64,000 nucleotides of DNA from JAVVVD01 sp036652795 (GCA_036652795.1 JAVVVD010000004.1:123853-187852), one strand, 5' to 3'; shown: positions 24,374 to 34,558, counted from the stretch's first letter. The notes: a model not told the origin generated them from the letters alone. Made by a program: numbers and translations.

Positions 24374-25824
24374 GCAGAAGCAGTTATCCCCTTATGTTTG
24401 AGCGTTCACGCTGCGGCAGGGTAGGCTGTGACCTGCCAGCGCTGGATGTGCCTGAGCGGCAGCAGCTGCTGCCAGCAGAGCTGCTCACCGGCAGCACACC
24501 CGATTTACCCGAGCTTGCTGAGGTTGATGTGGTACGCCACTTTACAAACCTTTCGCGCCGCAATTTCGGCGTTGACAATGGATTTTATCCGCTTGGCTCC
24601 TGCACAATGAAGTATAATCCCAAGCTCAATGAGGAGCTTGCCCCATTGTTTAACAACCTACACCCACTTGCGGATGAGGATCAGGCCCGCGGCGCGCTAG
24701 AGCTGATGCTTAAGCTGGATCGTGCGCTCTGTGAGATATGCGGCATGGATAAGTTCACCTTGCAGCCCGCGGCAGGCGCACATGGCGAGCTGACAGGGCT
24801 TATGCTGATAAAGGCATATCACGATATGCGGCAGGATTTTGCACGCACCGAAATGATAATTCCGGATGCGGCGCACGGCACAAACCCCGCTTCCGCGTCA
24901 ATGGCCGGCTTTACAGTGCGTGAAATAATCAGCGCAGCTGACGGCGGCGTGGATCTTGATGCGCTGCGCGCTGCTGTGGGGCCTCACACGGCTGGACTAA
25001 TGCTGACAAACCCCTCCACACTGGGTTTGTTCGAGGCTCATATCAAGGAGGTTGCCGCAATAGTACACGGCGCAGGCGGATTGCTCTATTACGATGGAGC
25101 TAACCTCAACGCCGTTATGGGCGTTGTTCGCCCCGGCGACATGGGTTTTGATGTGGTGCATTTAAACCTGCATAAAACATTTTCCACACCGCATGGCGGC
25201 GGCGGACCTGGCAGCGGACCTGTAGGCGTCAAAAAAGAGCTTATCCCCTACCTGCCATACCCCGTTATTATGGCGCACGGTAACGGCCCTGCCGCGCTGG
25301 ATTTTGACCGTCCGCTCTCCATAGGCAAGGTAAAAAGCTTTTATGGCAATTTCAGCGTGATGGCCAAGGCCTATGCCTATATACTAAGCCTTGGCGGCAG
25401 CGGTATCCGCGAGGCAGCGCAAAATGCGGTGCTAAATGCCAATTATGTGCTTCATCACCTCAAGGGTGTATATGGCGTGCCACACGAGCGGCTGTGTATG
25501 CACGAATGCGTATTGACCCCCGGAGAATTAGAAAACTATGGAGTACACACAACAGATATAGCCAAATCGCTTATCGACTTTGGCTATCATCCCCCAACAA
25601 TATATTTCCCGCTTATCGTGCATGAGGCGCTGATGATAGAGCCAACGGAATCCGAAAGCCGTGAAACATTGGATGCTTTCATCGCGGCTATGAAGCGCAT
25701 TGCGCAGATAGCTAAAACCGATCCCGAATCGCTGCATGCTTCCCCCATCACCACACCTGTGGGCAGGCCAGACGAGGTGGCCGCGGCGCGAAAGCCAGTA
25801 GTGAGGTACATAAAAGGAGAATAA
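24370..25824 (+). CDS. gcvPB: Glycine dehydrogenase (decarboxylating) subunit 2
   Basis: 484 residues, the C-terminal half of the split P protein. K269 in NLHKTFSTPHGGGGPG carries PLP. GFYPLGSCTMKYNPK and PDAAHGTNPASA are typical. The gene ends two bases before the M32 peptidase gene, implying one transcript of at least five genes. Confidence 0.97.
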   Translation: MSRSSYPLMFERSRCGRVGCDLPALDVPERQQLLPAELLTGSTPDLPELAEVDVVRHFTNLSRRNFGVDNGFYPLGSCTMKYNPKLNEELAPLFNNLHPLADEDQARGALELMLKLDRALCEICGMDKFTLQPAAGAHGELTGLMLIKAYHDMRQDFARTEMIIPDAAHGTNPASASMAGFTVREIISAADGGVDLDALRAAVGPHTAGLMLTNPSTLGLFEAHIKEVAAIVHGAGGLLYYDGANLNAVMGVVRPGDMGFDVVHLNLHKTFSTPHGGGGPGSGPVGVKKELIPYLPYPVIMAHGNGPAALDFDRPLSIGKVKSFYGNFSVMAKAYAYILSLGGSGIREAAQNAVLNANYVLHHLKGVYGVPHERLCMHECVLTPGELENYGVHTTDIAKSLIDFGYHPPTIYFPLIVHEALMIEPTESESRETLDAFIAAMKRIAQIAKTDPESLHASPITTPVGRPDEVAAARKPVVRYIKGE

Positions 25825-25826
25825 TA

Positions 25827-27332
25827 ATGGAGCTTAATACCGCCATTGACCTCTTTAAAGCGCATCAGCTCAAAATGGAAGCATATTCTCATGCGATAAA
25901 CAAGATGTGTTATGATTCCGAAACCGTGATGCCGTGCGGCGCAAGCGAGGATCTTGGCCGTGCGCTTGGCATTCTATCTGAAGAAAGCTATAAGCTGCTT
26001 GTAAACGATGAGCTGCGCGAATACATCGCTGTGATACTCGCCCATAGAAATGACGTAAGCTTTCAGGTTCGCCGTGAAGCTGAGGAGCTTAATGACGAGC
26101 TTACAAAGCTTGGAAAAATCCCTATGGAAGAATATGTTGAATTTCAGGTGGTTCAAAACGAGGCCAACCATGTTTGGCACAGCGCAAAGGTAAATGATGA
26201 TTATGCATCGTTCGAGCCGCTGCTTTCCAAACTACTGGACTTTCAAAAAAGATTTGCACTCTATTATGAGCCTGATAAGGATGCCTACGATACATGGCTA
26301 AACGAATTTGAAAAAGGCCTTAGCACTGAGGTTTTGGATACGTTTTTTGCGGATGTGCGCGCTAAGCTTGTGCCGCTAATCAAAAGAATAGGTAAGGCTA
26401 AGCAGCCCGATGATAGCTTTTTGAATGTATTCTACCCGCTTGAAGTGCAAAAGAAGCTTTCCGACTACCTTATGCAAACGCTTACAATCGAGCGTGGCTA
26501 TTGCGGCATAGGCGAGGCCGAGCATCCTTTCACAACTGAGTTCAACAAGCACGACGTGCGCATAACCACGCATTATCACGAATATGCGATGGCCAGCAGC
26601 ATGTTCAGCGTAATACACGAATGCGGCCATGCGCTCTATGAGCTAAACATAGGTGATGAGCTCATAGGCTCATCTCTTGGCGGCGGCTCAAGCATGGGCA
26701 TACACGAAGGTCAGTCCCGCTTCTTCGAAAATATGATCGGCCGCAGCGAGGCGTTTATTGAGTATATCTTCCCCAAGCTTTTAGCGCTCTTCCCTGTGCA
26801 GCTTGCCGATGTGAGCGCGCACAGCTTTTACCTTGCGATTAACAAAAGCGCTCCATCGCTTATCCGTACCGAGGCCGATGAGCTTACATATTCGCTGCAT
26901 ATCATGGTGCGCTACGAGCTGGAAAAAAGGCTGTTTAACGGCACGCTCACCACAAAAGAGCTGCCTGAGGCATGGAACGCGCTGTATTACGAATATCTTG
27001 GCGTAACCGTGCCCAGCAACCGCGAGGGCGTGCTGCAGGATTCGCACTGGGCGGGCGGTTCGTTTGGCTACTTCCCATCCTACTCAATTGGCAGCGCATA
27101 TTCCGCGCAGATATTTGCCGCCATGCAAAAGGATATAGACATATATTCGCTGGTTAAAAAAGGCAATCTATCGCCTATTGTCGAATGGCTTACAGCGCGC
27201 ATATACAAGCACGGCCAACTGCTAAAGCCAGACGAGCTTATCCAAAGCGCATGCGGCGCGCCGTTTGATCCCATCTACTACACCGATTATCTTATTAAAA
27301 AATTCAACGACATATATGGCTTCAATAGCTGA
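25827..27332 (+). CDS. M32 family carboxypeptidase (Taq-type)
   Basis: 501-residue zinc metallocarboxypeptidase. The zinc motif HExxH is HECGHALYELN near residue 264, and the downstream glutamate lies in HEGQSRFFEN. The M32 signature YFPSYSIGSAYSAQIF is present. It should release C-terminal residues from peptides in the cytoplasm. It starts two bases after gcvPB and ends the operon. Its link with glycine cleavage may be supply of free glycine, which is inference. Confidence 0.93.
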   Translation: MELNTAIDLFKAHQLKMEAYSHAINKMCYDSETVMPCGASEDLGRALGILSEESYKLLVNDELREYIAVILAHRNDVSFQVRREAEELNDELTKLGKIPMEEYVEFQVVQNEANHVWHSAKVNDDYASFEPLLSKLLDFQKRFALYYEPDKDAYDTWLNEFEKGLSTEVLDTFFADVRAKLVPLIKRIGKAKQPDDSFLNVFYPLEVQKKLSDYLMQTLTIERGYCGIGEAEHPFTTEFNKHDVRITTHYHEYAMASSMFSVIHECGHALYELNIGDELIGSSLGGGSSMGIHEGQSRFFENMIGRSEAFIEYIFPKLLALFPVQLADVSAHSFYLAINKSAPSLIRTEADELTYSLHIMVRYELEKRLFNGTLTTKELPEAWNALYYEYLGVTVPSNREGVLQDSHWAGGSFGYFPSYSIGSAYSAQIFAAMQKDIDIYSLVKKGNLSPIVEWLTARIYKHGQLLKPDELIQSACGAPFDPIYYTDYLIKKFNDIYGFNS

Positions 27333-27351
27333 GCGAACTTAGTGTAATCAC

Positions 27352-27379
27352 TAATGGAGGGCGTAACCGCCCTCCATTA
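27352..27379 (+). terminator. Terminator of the gcv-M32 operon
   Basis: 12-bp stem TAATGGAGGGCG (27352-27363) with its complement at 27368-27379, loop TAAC, followed by AGTTTATTTC. It lies between convergent genes. Confidence 0.8.
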
Positions 27380-27401
27380 AGTTTATTTCATAGCACATGC
27401 T

Positions 27402-28235
27402 TTATTTGCGTCTTACGCGTATATTTATATTCACACCGTTAGGCTCGTCCGTCTGATCAACTTCCACCACCATATCAGCCTCGCGAAGCTGTTTAACAGC
27501 TGTGTTTATGGTATTCATAAACAGCCTATAGTCCTTCACAAGCCTGACTATTATCGGGCGCGGCGTAGCGCCGTCTGCTTTTTCATCGTATAGCTTATTG
27601 AGCTTTTTTTCCACCAGCTTTTCAGTTTCCTTCACCGAAAGGCCGCGCTCTATCACCTTGTTTATAATATCCATTTGGTGCGCTTCATCTTTAAGCTGTA
27701 TCAGTGCGCGCGCATGGCGCTCTGTAAGTCCAGCGGTCTGCATTGCCTGCTTCACGCCGGGCGAAAGCTTAAGTATGCGCAGCTTATTTGCAATTGAGGA
27801 TTGGCTCTTGCCAAGGCGCTCGGCAAGCTGCTCCTGCGTTAGGTTATAGGTGCTAAGCAATGTGCTGTAGCACGCAGCCTCCTCAAGGAAATACAGATCC
27901 TCACGCTGGAGATTTTCTATAAGCGACATCATGGCTGAGGCTTCCTCCTCCATGCTGCTTTGTACTATGCAGGTAACGCTTGTCCATCCAAGGCTTTTTA
28001 CCGCGCGTAGCCTGCGCTCACCCGCCACCAGCTCATACATATCCCCTTGTTTGTGCACCAAAATAGGCTGTATAAGCCCCACCTGGTCGATGGATTGCGC
28101 AAGCTCCGCAATTGTTTCATCATCGAATGTTGCTCGCGGCTGATTTGGATTTGGCACTATGCGCTCTAGCGCAACATCCTCTATGCGCTTGTCAGCCTTA
28201 CGCTTGGAGTCGCTCAAAAAATCGAATACCGGCAT
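27402..28235 (-). CDS. noc: Nucleoid occlusion protein Noc (ParB paralogue)
   Basis: 277 residues. A ParB-family CTPase with AGERRLRAVK and ENLQRED. Its recognition helix region reads GKSQSSIANKLRILKL, close to Noc (SQSxIANKLR) and unlike the SRPxIAN of the ParB at 11 kb. Noc binds its own sites and the membrane to prevent division over the nucleoid. The ATG at 28235 has AGGAGG upstream; the frame stays open to 28397. It follows rsmG, the classical Noc position. Confidence 0.82.
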   Translation of the reverse strand: MPVFDFLSDSKRKADKRIEDVALERIVPNPNQPRATFDDETIAELAQSIDQVGLIQPILVHKQGDMYELVAGERRLRAVKSLGWTSVTCIVQSSMEEEASAMMSLIENLQREDLYFLEEAACYSTLLSTYNLTQEQLAERLGKSQSSIANKLRILKLSPGVKQAMQTAGLTERHARALIQLKDEAHQMDIINKVIERGLSVKETEKLVEKKLNKLYDEKADGATPRPIIVRLVKDYRLFMNTINTAVKQLREADMVVEVDQTDEPNGVNINIRVRRK

Positions 28236-28335
28236 ATTTTTCGCCTCCTGTAAAAACGTTCTATATATATATGCAAATTCCTGCGCCGCGGCAAAACTTG
28301 CGCAGTTTATCCAAACTTCGTCCGTTTTCGTGCCG

Positions 28336-29016
28336 CTACAGCGGCATTTTCTGCGCCGTACCCGCCTTGCGTGGATATGCATTCGGGGTTTCGCCACGCT
28401 TAGTAACGCTTATCACGCGCCGTTCACCCCATGGCGCATCAAATGCGCTAATCGATGCAACAGCACCCAGCGTCTTTAGCGCGTTATGTGCGCCCTTAAG
28501 TTCGTCTTGCGCCTGCGGCCCCTTATACATTATGGACAATCCCCCAACTTTAAGCAGCGGCAGCGTATATTCGCACAGTGCGGACACGCCGGCCACTGCG
28601 CGCGAGGTGGCTACATCAAACTTACCGCGCAGAGAAGGATTTCTGCCGGCATCCTCCGCACGCGCATGGATGCATATCGCGGGTATATCCAGTTCACGGC
28701 ATGCCTCTTGCAAAAAGACGACGCGCTTATTGAGCGAATCCAGCAGCGTAAGCCTTATATCCTGGCGCACTATCGCAAGCGGTAACCCCGGAAAGCCCGC
28801 GCCCGTTCCCACATCTATAAGGCTTGCACCATTTGGTATGAGTGAGCACGGCAGCAGGCTGTCTGCAAAATGCTTTTGCACCACATCGAGCGGCTCAGTT
28901 ATAGCGGTTAGATTAATACGGCTGTTCCAATCCACAAGCAGCTCATAATAGCGGCACAGCTTATCCGCCGCCTGCTCCGTAAGATTTGGGATATTATCAT
29001 ATAAAAGCTGTTTCAC
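28336..29016 (-). CDS. rsmG: 16S rRNA (guanine527-N7)-methyltransferase RsmG
   Basis: 226 residues. The SAM motif is DVGTGAGFPGLPLAI, and the family strings YYELLVDWNSRINLTAI and HFADSLLP are near the N-terminus. It methylates G527 in 16S rRNA. The start is a GTG at 29016, with GGAGG eight bases upstream. It follows mnmG by 66 bases on the same strand, as in most origin-side clusters. Confidence 0.96.
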   Translation of the reverse strand: MKQLLYDNIPNLTEQAADKLCRYYELLVDWNSRINLTAITEPLDVVQKHFADSLLPCSLIPNGASLIDVGTGAGFPGLPLAIVRQDIRLTLLDSLNKRVVFLQEACRELDIPAICIHARAEDAGRNPSLRGKFDVATSRAVAGVSALCEYTLPLLKVGGLSIMYKGPQAQDELKGAHNALKTLGAVASISAFDAPWGERRVISVTKRGETPNAYPRKAGTAQKMPL

Positions 29017-29082
29017 GCTTCTTTCCTCCAGACTTTAGGGGCATCGGTTAAATGGGTGTGTATAATTTGCAGGCCTGTTTTG

Positions 29083-30942
29083 TCAATGCTTCATCAGCTG
29101 CACCAGCAGCACAGCTATATCCGCCGGCGATACCCCGCTTATGCGGGAGGCTTGCCCAACGCTTGCCGGCCTTATTGCGTTTAGCTTTTGCCTTGCCTCT
29201 ATCCTAAGGCCGCACATACCCATATAGTCAATTGTATCCGGTAGCAGCGTAGTTTCAAGCTGCTTAAATTTTTCCACCTGAGCAGCCTGTTTATCTATAT
29301 ATCCATCATAGCGCGCTGTTATTTCCACCTGTTCGCGCACATCTGCCTGAAGCTCAGGCAGCTCATATATGGCCTCAATATCCGTGTAGCCAATACCGCC
29401 GCGCTTAAGCAAATCAAACAAGCGTATCCCGCTACGTGGCTCCGGCTCACCGCGGCTTATCAATAGGCTACGAAGCATCTCATCGGGCGGCACAAATGCA
29501 TCAAGCGATGCAATTGCTTTAGCTATGCCCTCCTTTTTTTTCATAAGCCTGTCATAGCGCGATGACGATATAAGTCCGGTGCGCATTGCAAGCTCCGTCA
29601 GGCGCAGATCCGCATTATCCTGTCTTAGCAGCAATCGGTATTCCGCACGCGATGTCATCATGCGGTACGGCTCGTTTGTGCCCTTTGTAGCAAGGTCGTC
29701 CACCAGCACGCCTATATATGCATCCGCACGCGATAGCCGAAGCGGAGGTTCGCCTTTAGCATAAAGCGCACAGTTTATTCCGGCATACAGGCCTTGCGCC
29801 GCCGCCTCCTCATAGCCTGAGCTGCCGTTTATCTGGCCGGCAAAGTACAATCCGGCTATATCGTTTGCGCCAAGCGTTGTATCCAGCGTAAGCGGATCTA
29901 TACAGTCGTATTCAATTGCATAGCCCGCCCGCATTACCTCGCAACGGCTCATGCCCTTCATGCTGCGCAGCATAGCAAGTTGCACGTCATACGGCAATGA
30001 TGTGGACATGCCCTGCACATACATCTCCTTGGTGGAAAGCCCTTCAGGCTCTATAAATATTTGATGCCGATCCTTATCGGCAAAGCGCATTATCTTATCC
30101 TCAATGGATGGGCAATACCTTGTGCCTATGCCTTTTATCATACCGCTGTACATGGCGGAGCGGCTCAGGTTGTCGTGTATTATTCGGTGGGTCTGTTCGT
30201 TGGTATATGTAAGGTAGCAGGGCTGCTGTGCCCTAATGTTTTTATCGGTTAAAAATGAAAACATCGGGGTTGGTTCGTCGCCTAGCTGCGGCTCCATCTC
30301 ATCAAGATCAAGGCTATCCCTATGCACCCTTGCCGGCGTGCCTGTTTTAAATCTGCGCAGGTCAAACCCAAGCTCCGTAAGCGAGGCAGACAGTCCGTTT
30401 GCCCGCATCATTCCTGACGGTCCGCTGTCCTGCGCGTAATCACCTATCAGCACGCGGCTTTTTAGATATACGCCGGCCGCTACCACCAGCGCACGGCAGG
30501 TATAGCTTGCGCCACCCGCAAGCATCACCCCGCTGATATGGCCATTTTCCGTTAGAATCCGTTCGCATTCGCCCTGTTTAAGGCAAAGATTAGTCTGATT
30601 TTCCAGCGCAGATTTCATCCGCTCGTGATAGCGGCGCTTATCCATCTGTGCGCGCAGTGAATGCACGGCAGGGCCTTTCCCTGTGTTTAGCATACGTATC
30701 TGTATATATGTATCGTCCGTGGCAAGTCCCATCTCGCCACCGAGCGCGTCTATCTCGCGCACCAGATGCCCCTTGCTTGTTCCGCCTATGGCGGGATTGC
30801 AAGCCATCAGCGCCACAGAGTCCAGGTTCATCGTGACGCACATCGTAGAGAGTCCCATGCGCGAACAGGCCAACGCTGCTTCACAGCCCGCGTGCCCCGC
30901 GCCCAATACTATAATATCATAGTTCCCAGCAAAATAAGACAT
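29083..30942 (-). CDS. mnmG: tRNA uridine-5-carboxymethylaminomethyl modification enzyme MnmG (GidA)
   Basis: 619-residue FAD enzyme that with MnmE modifies U34 of several tRNAs. The dinucleotide motif IVLGAGHAGCEAALACSRMG is near residue 12, MACNPAIGGTSKGHLVREID follows, and a helical C-terminal region closes the protein. The ATG at 30942 gives the normal family N-terminus; a TTG at 30981 would add 13 residues. No clear ribosome binding site is visible. A promoter lies about 70-100 bases upstream. Confidence 0.96.
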   Translation of the reverse strand: MSYFAGNYDIIVLGAGHAGCEAALACSRMGLSTMCVTMNLDSVALMACNPAIGGTSKGHLVREIDALGGEMGLATDDTYIQIRMLNTGKGPAVHSLRAQMDKRRYHERMKSALENQTNLCLKQGECERILTENGHISGVMLAGGASYTCRALVVAAGVYLKSRVLIGDYAQDSGPSGMMRANGLSASLTELGFDLRRFKTGTPARVHRDSLDLDEMEPQLGDEPTPMFSFLTDKNIRAQQPCYLTYTNEQTHRIIHDNLSRSAMYSGMIKGIGTRYCPSIEDKIMRFADKDRHQIFIEPEGLSTKEMYVQGMSTSLPYDVQLAMLRSMKGMSRCEVMRAGYAIEYDCIDPLTLDTTLGANDIAGLYFAGQINGSSGYEEAAAQGLYAGINCALYAKGEPPLRLSRADAYIGVLVDDLATKGTNEPYRMMTSRAEYRLLLRQDNADLRLTELAMRTGLISSSRYDRLMKKKEGIAKAIASLDAFVPPDEMLRSLLISRGEPEPRSGIRLFDLLKRGGIGYTDIEAIYELPELQADVREQVEITARYDGYIDKQAAQVEKFKQLETTLLPDTIDYMGMCGLRIEARQKLNAIRPASVGQASRISGVSPADIAVLLVQLMKH

Positions 30943-31011
30943 TGTAACCGGCTTTTTGCGCACAGGATTTTTATACGGCAAAGCTCATGCCATAATTGTG
31001 CAACAAGCTAT

Positions 31012-31040
31012 ATTATAACAAAGCGTGCACGCCTTGTGAA
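31012..31040 (-). promoter_or_regulatory. Promoter of mnmG
   Basis: On the minus strand, -35 TTCACA (31040-31035), a 17-base spacer, and -10 TATAAT (31017-31012). It suggests mnmG-rsmG-noc can be transcribed independently of mnmE. Confidence 0.65.
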
Positions 31041-31113
31041 TAAGCAGTTGAAATTCATGTAAAACGCAGTATCTTCTTTATGCTCGCCGTAGGCGGCGGT
31101 TGTTTTGCACCCG

Positions 31114-32427
31114 TTATTTTCCCACACAGAAGCGCCGGAATATACCATCTATCACCTCGGCGTCCACCTCGCGGCCGGTGATGGCGCCAAGCGCCGTAAG
31201 GGATGTGCGTATATCCGTTGCGATGCAGTCCACATCAACAGCGCATGCAGCGCATATCAGCGCACTTTCAGCGAGTCGCAGCGCTTCAATATGGCGCACA
31301 TTCGTAACCAATGCACTTTCGCCGGGGGCAATATGCCGCGCTATCTGCGCCTTAAGCTCAGTTAGTCCCTCCCCCGTATCAGCGCTCACCATAATCGGTG
31401 GCACTGCGCACATAGCCTGCACCTGATCCGGCGTTACCGCGGGCGCAAGGTCTGTTTTGCACAATACCGCCACGCACGGCTTGGCGCATATCAATGCACA
31501 CAGCTCTGCGTCTTCATGGGTAAGGCAGGCAGCGCTATCAAACGCCAGCAGCACGAGATCCGCCCGCTCAATTATGTTTTTTGCGCGCGCAACACCCTCA
31601 CGCTCTACCACATCATCCGTATTACGTATCCCTGCCGTATCCACAAGGCGCACAGGCATACCGCATATGCTCAGCTGTTCCTCAATTATATCCCGCGTCG
31701 TGCCTGGTAGCGCCGTAACTATTGCGCGCTGCGTACCGGTTATGGCGTTTAGCAGGCTGGATTTGCCGGCGTTTGGCCGCCCCGCTATCACAACAAGCGC
31801 ACCGTCGCGCAATACGCGCGATTTAAGTCCGTCCTCAATTAGCGCCTGTATCTGCTGGCGCGCCACATCTATTACATCGGGCAGACTTGATAAAACATCC
31901 TCCTCCAGCTCCTCAGGATAATCTATTGCCGCGTCTATGCCGCATAGCGCGTCAAGCAGCGTTTCCTCTATTGCCGCAATCCGTACGCCAAGCTCGCCTT
32001 CAAGCTGCCGCAGCGCCGCAGATGCGCTGCGCGATGACGCGGCGTTTATCACATCCATCACGGCCTCGGCGCGAGTTAGATCCATCTTCCCATTTAGAAA
32101 CGCCCGCTTAGTGAATTCCCCAGGCTCCGCCGCGCGTGCATAGCGGGAGATAAGCTCCATGCAGCCTTGCACCACAGCCTGTCCGCCGTGCACTGACAGC
32201 TCAGCCACGTCCTCTCCCGTATAGCTGCCCGGAGACTGAAAATAGACGGCTACCGCTTCGTCCAGCGTAACACCCTCGTCCACTATCCTGCCAAAAGAAG
32301 CGTATCGCGGCACTATATTCCCTGTGAATATACGCTGCAATATCGCCTTAGCTTCGCCGCCGCTTATCCTAATTACCGCTATCGCTCCGCCTATGGGCGT
32401 GGAGAGCGCAAATATCGTATCTTCCAT
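31114..32427 (-). CDS. mnmE: tRNA modification GTPase MnmE (TrmE)
   Basis: 437 residues. An N-terminal folate-binding domain (TIFALSTPIGGAIAVIRISG) is followed by a GTPase domain with GRPNAGKSSLLNAI (G1), DTAGIR (G3) and CKTD (G4), then a helical end with the essential cysteine in the terminal CVGK. It works with MnmG on wobble uridines. The ATG at 32427 gives the standard N-terminus; a TTG at 32445 also exists. It is divergent from proB. Confidence 0.96.
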   Translation of the reverse strand: MEDTIFALSTPIGGAIAVIRISGGEAKAILQRIFTGNIVPRYASFGRIVDEGVTLDEAVAVYFQSPGSYTGEDVAELSVHGGQAVVQGCMELISRYARAAEPGEFTKRAFLNGKMDLTRAEAVMDVINAASSRSASAALRQLEGELGVRIAAIEETLLDALCGIDAAIDYPEELEEDVLSSLPDVIDVARQQIQALIEDGLKSRVLRDGALVVIAGRPNAGKSSLLNAITGTQRAIVTALPGTTRDIIEEQLSICGMPVRLVDTAGIRNTDDVVEREGVARAKNIIERADLVLLAFDSAACLTHEDAELCALICAKPCVAVLCKTDLAPAVTPDQVQAMCAVPPIMVSADTGEGLTELKAQIARHIAPGESALVTNVRHIEALRLAESALICAACAVDVDCIATDIRTSLTALGAITGREVDAEVIDGIFRRFCVGK

Positions 32428-32458
32428 AGGTATATTGTACAACAATACGGCTTGAATA

Positions 32459-32487
32459 TTGAGTACTATTTTTGATTGTGTTATGAT
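32459..32487 (+). promoter_or_regulatory. Promoter of proBA
   Basis: -35 TTGAGT at 32459-32464, 17-base spacer, -10 TATGAT at 32482-32487. The leader to the ATG is about 38 bases. Confidence 0.6.
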
Positions 32488-32531
32488 GTATTTTGATTTT
32501 ATTAGTGTTTGGAGGAAATAAGGCTACATCT

Positions 32532-33317
32532 ATGTTTAAAAATGCAAGGCGTATCGTGGTCAAAGTAGGCACCTCTACCATTACCCATGATACGGGAAAA
32601 ACCAATATCAAGCGTATGAGCGAGCTTGTAAGCGTACTGGCTGATCTTATGAATGCAGGCTATCAGGTGGTGCTTGTGACTTCCGGCGCTATAGCCGTAG
32701 GCGTTGGCAAGCTGGGACTTAGCGCCAAACCCGAGGATACACCCGGCCGCCAGGCTGCCGCTACGGTAGGTCAGTGTGAGCTTATGTTCATGTATGATAA
32801 GCTTTTTTCCGAGTATGGCCACATAGTCGGCCAGCTGCTCATCACCAAGAGCGATGTTGAGGATGCGGAGCGCAAAGCCAATCTTATTAACACATTCGGC
32901 AAGCTATTTGACTTTGGCGCTATCCCAATAGTAAATGAGAATGACTCCGTAGCCGTTGAGGAAATAGTATATGGCGATAACGACAGCCTGTCGGCGATAG
33001 TGGCAAAGCTTATCTGCGCTGATGCGCTGGTTATCCTTTCGGATATCGATGGGCTGTATAGCGAAAACCCTTGTGAAAATGCAGACGCCACACTTATACC
33101 CACTGTGGAGCGCATTACGCCTGAAATAGCCGCATTAGCCGGCGGCGCAGGCACCTCACGCGGGACGGGCGGCATGGCCACAAAAATACATGCCGCGCAA
33201 ATTGCCACAAGCTGCGGCATCGACACAGTTGTAATGAACGGATCAAATCCGGCAGCCATATATGAGCTGATTGACGGAAAAAGCATTGGCACACTTTTTA
33301 AGGCGGTGAAATCATGA
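32532..33317 (+). CDS. proB: Glutamate 5-kinase ProB
   Basis: 261 residues. First step of proline synthesis, phosphorylating glutamate. The amino-acid-kinase fold shows VVKVGTSTIT, TSGAIAVGVGKLG, VNENDSV and GTGGMATKIHAA. The protein ends just after the kinase domain and lacks the C-terminal PUA domain of the E. coli-type enzyme; such short forms exist. GGAGG is 16 bases from the ATG, so spacing is unusual, though AAGG is nearer. It overlaps proA by four bases. Confidence 0.95.
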   Translation: MFKNARRIVVKVGTSTITHDTGKTNIKRMSELVSVLADLMNAGYQVVLVTSGAIAVGVGKLGLSAKPEDTPGRQAAATVGQCELMFMYDKLFSEYGHIVGQLLITKSDVEDAERKANLINTFGKLFDFGAIPIVNENDSVAVEEIVYGDNDSLSAIVAKLICADALVILSDIDGLYSENPCENADATLIPTVERITPEIAALAGGAGTSRGTGGMATKIHAAQIATSCGIDTVVMNGSNPAAIYELIDGKSIGTLFKAVKS

Positions 33318-34558
33318 GCGAGCTGAGTATAATAGGCAAAAATGCACAGGAAGCAAAGCGCATTCTGGCGCTAAGCAGCCACAGCGCCCGCATGTCCGCG
33401 CTTAATTCCATTGCTGACGCTCTGCTTTGCTCAATGGATGATCTGCTTGCCGCCAACTCAAAGGATCTAGACGCAGGCAAAGCGGCCGGACTTTCCGCCG
33501 CGCTGCTTGATAGATTGGCACTTTCGCCTGAGCGCATAAGTGGCATAGCTAGCAGCATACGCGACATATCCGCCTTGCCCGATCCGCTTGGCAGGGTATT
33601 GAGTGAGGTTACGCGCCCCAATGGGCTTCTCATCCGCAAGATATCCGTACCCATAGGCGTTATAGCTGTGATATACGAGGCGCGACCAAACGTAACTGCG
33701 GATTCCGCCGTGCTATGTCTTATGAGCGGCAATGCCTGTATACTGCGCGGCGGCAAGGAAGCTATAAATTCCAATATGGCCATTGCGCTTGTTATGCGTG
33801 CCGCCATAGAAAAAGCAGGGCTGCCGGCAAACTGTGTGCAGCTTATTAGCGATGTTTCCCGTGAAAGCGCGGCGGAGCTTATGCGTATGCGCACATATGT
33901 AGACCTGCTTATTCCGCGTGGTGGGCGCGGACTTATCCAAAATGTGGTGGATAATTCCACAGTGCCTGTAATACAGACCGGTGCCGGAGTATGCCATACA
34001 TATGTGGATAAGGCGGCAGATGTGCTCATGGCGGCGGATATAATATTCAATGCCAAGACAAGTCGGCCCTCCGTGTGCAATGCACTTGAGTGCATACTTG
34101 TACACCGCGATATAGCCCAATCGGCATTGCCGCTTATTAGTGCGCGCCTTGATAAAAAGCATGTGCAGCTTCGCGCTGATGCGGCTACGCTTGCCATAGT
34201 GCCAAGCGCCACCCCCGCTGTGGATGCGGACTGGGGCAGCGAATATGGGGATTACATACTAGCATGCAAGGTAGTTGGCAGCATAGACGAGGCTATAGCG
34301 CATATTCAAACCTATGGAACAGGTCACAGTGAATGCATCATTACGCAGGACACGGCGGCGGCACAGACCTTTATGGCGGCAGTGGACGCGGCAGCTGTAT
34401 ACGTAAATGCCTCCACGCGCTTCACCGATGGCGGCGAGTTCGGGCTGGGCGCTGAGATAGGCATCTCCACTCAAAAGCTGCACGCACGCGGACCGCTGGG
34501 TCTAAACGAGCTTACCAGTGTAAAATATATGGTGTTTGGCAGCGGCCAGATACGCTAG
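33314..34558 (+). CDS. proA: Gamma-glutamyl phosphate reductase ProA
   Basis: 414-residue aldehyde-dehydrogenase-like enzyme reducing glutamyl phosphate to the semialdehyde. The catalytic cysteine lies in KTSRPSVCNALE; YEARPNVTADSA and the C-terminal GPLGLNELTSVKY are typical. Cotranscribed with proB on the lagging strand, inserted between jag and mnmE, which are adjacent in many related genomes. Confidence 0.96.
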   Translation: MSELSIIGKNAQEAKRILALSSHSARMSALNSIADALLCSMDDLLAANSKDLDAGKAAGLSAALLDRLALSPERISGIASSIRDISALPDPLGRVLSEVTRPNGLLIRKISVPIGVIAVIYEARPNVTADSAVLCLMSGNACILRGGKEAINSNMAIALVMRAAIEKAGLPANCVQLISDVSRESAAELMRMRTYVDLLIPRGGRGLIQNVVDNSTVPVIQTGAGVCHTYVDKAADVLMAADIIFNAKTSRPSVCNALECILVHRDIAQSALPLISARLDKKHVQLRADAATLAIVPSATPAVDADWGSEYGDYILACKVVGSIDEAIAHIQTYGTGHSECIITQDTAAAQTFMAAVDAAAVYVNASTRFTDGGEFGLGAEIGISTQKLHARGPLGLNELTSVKYMVFGSGQIR

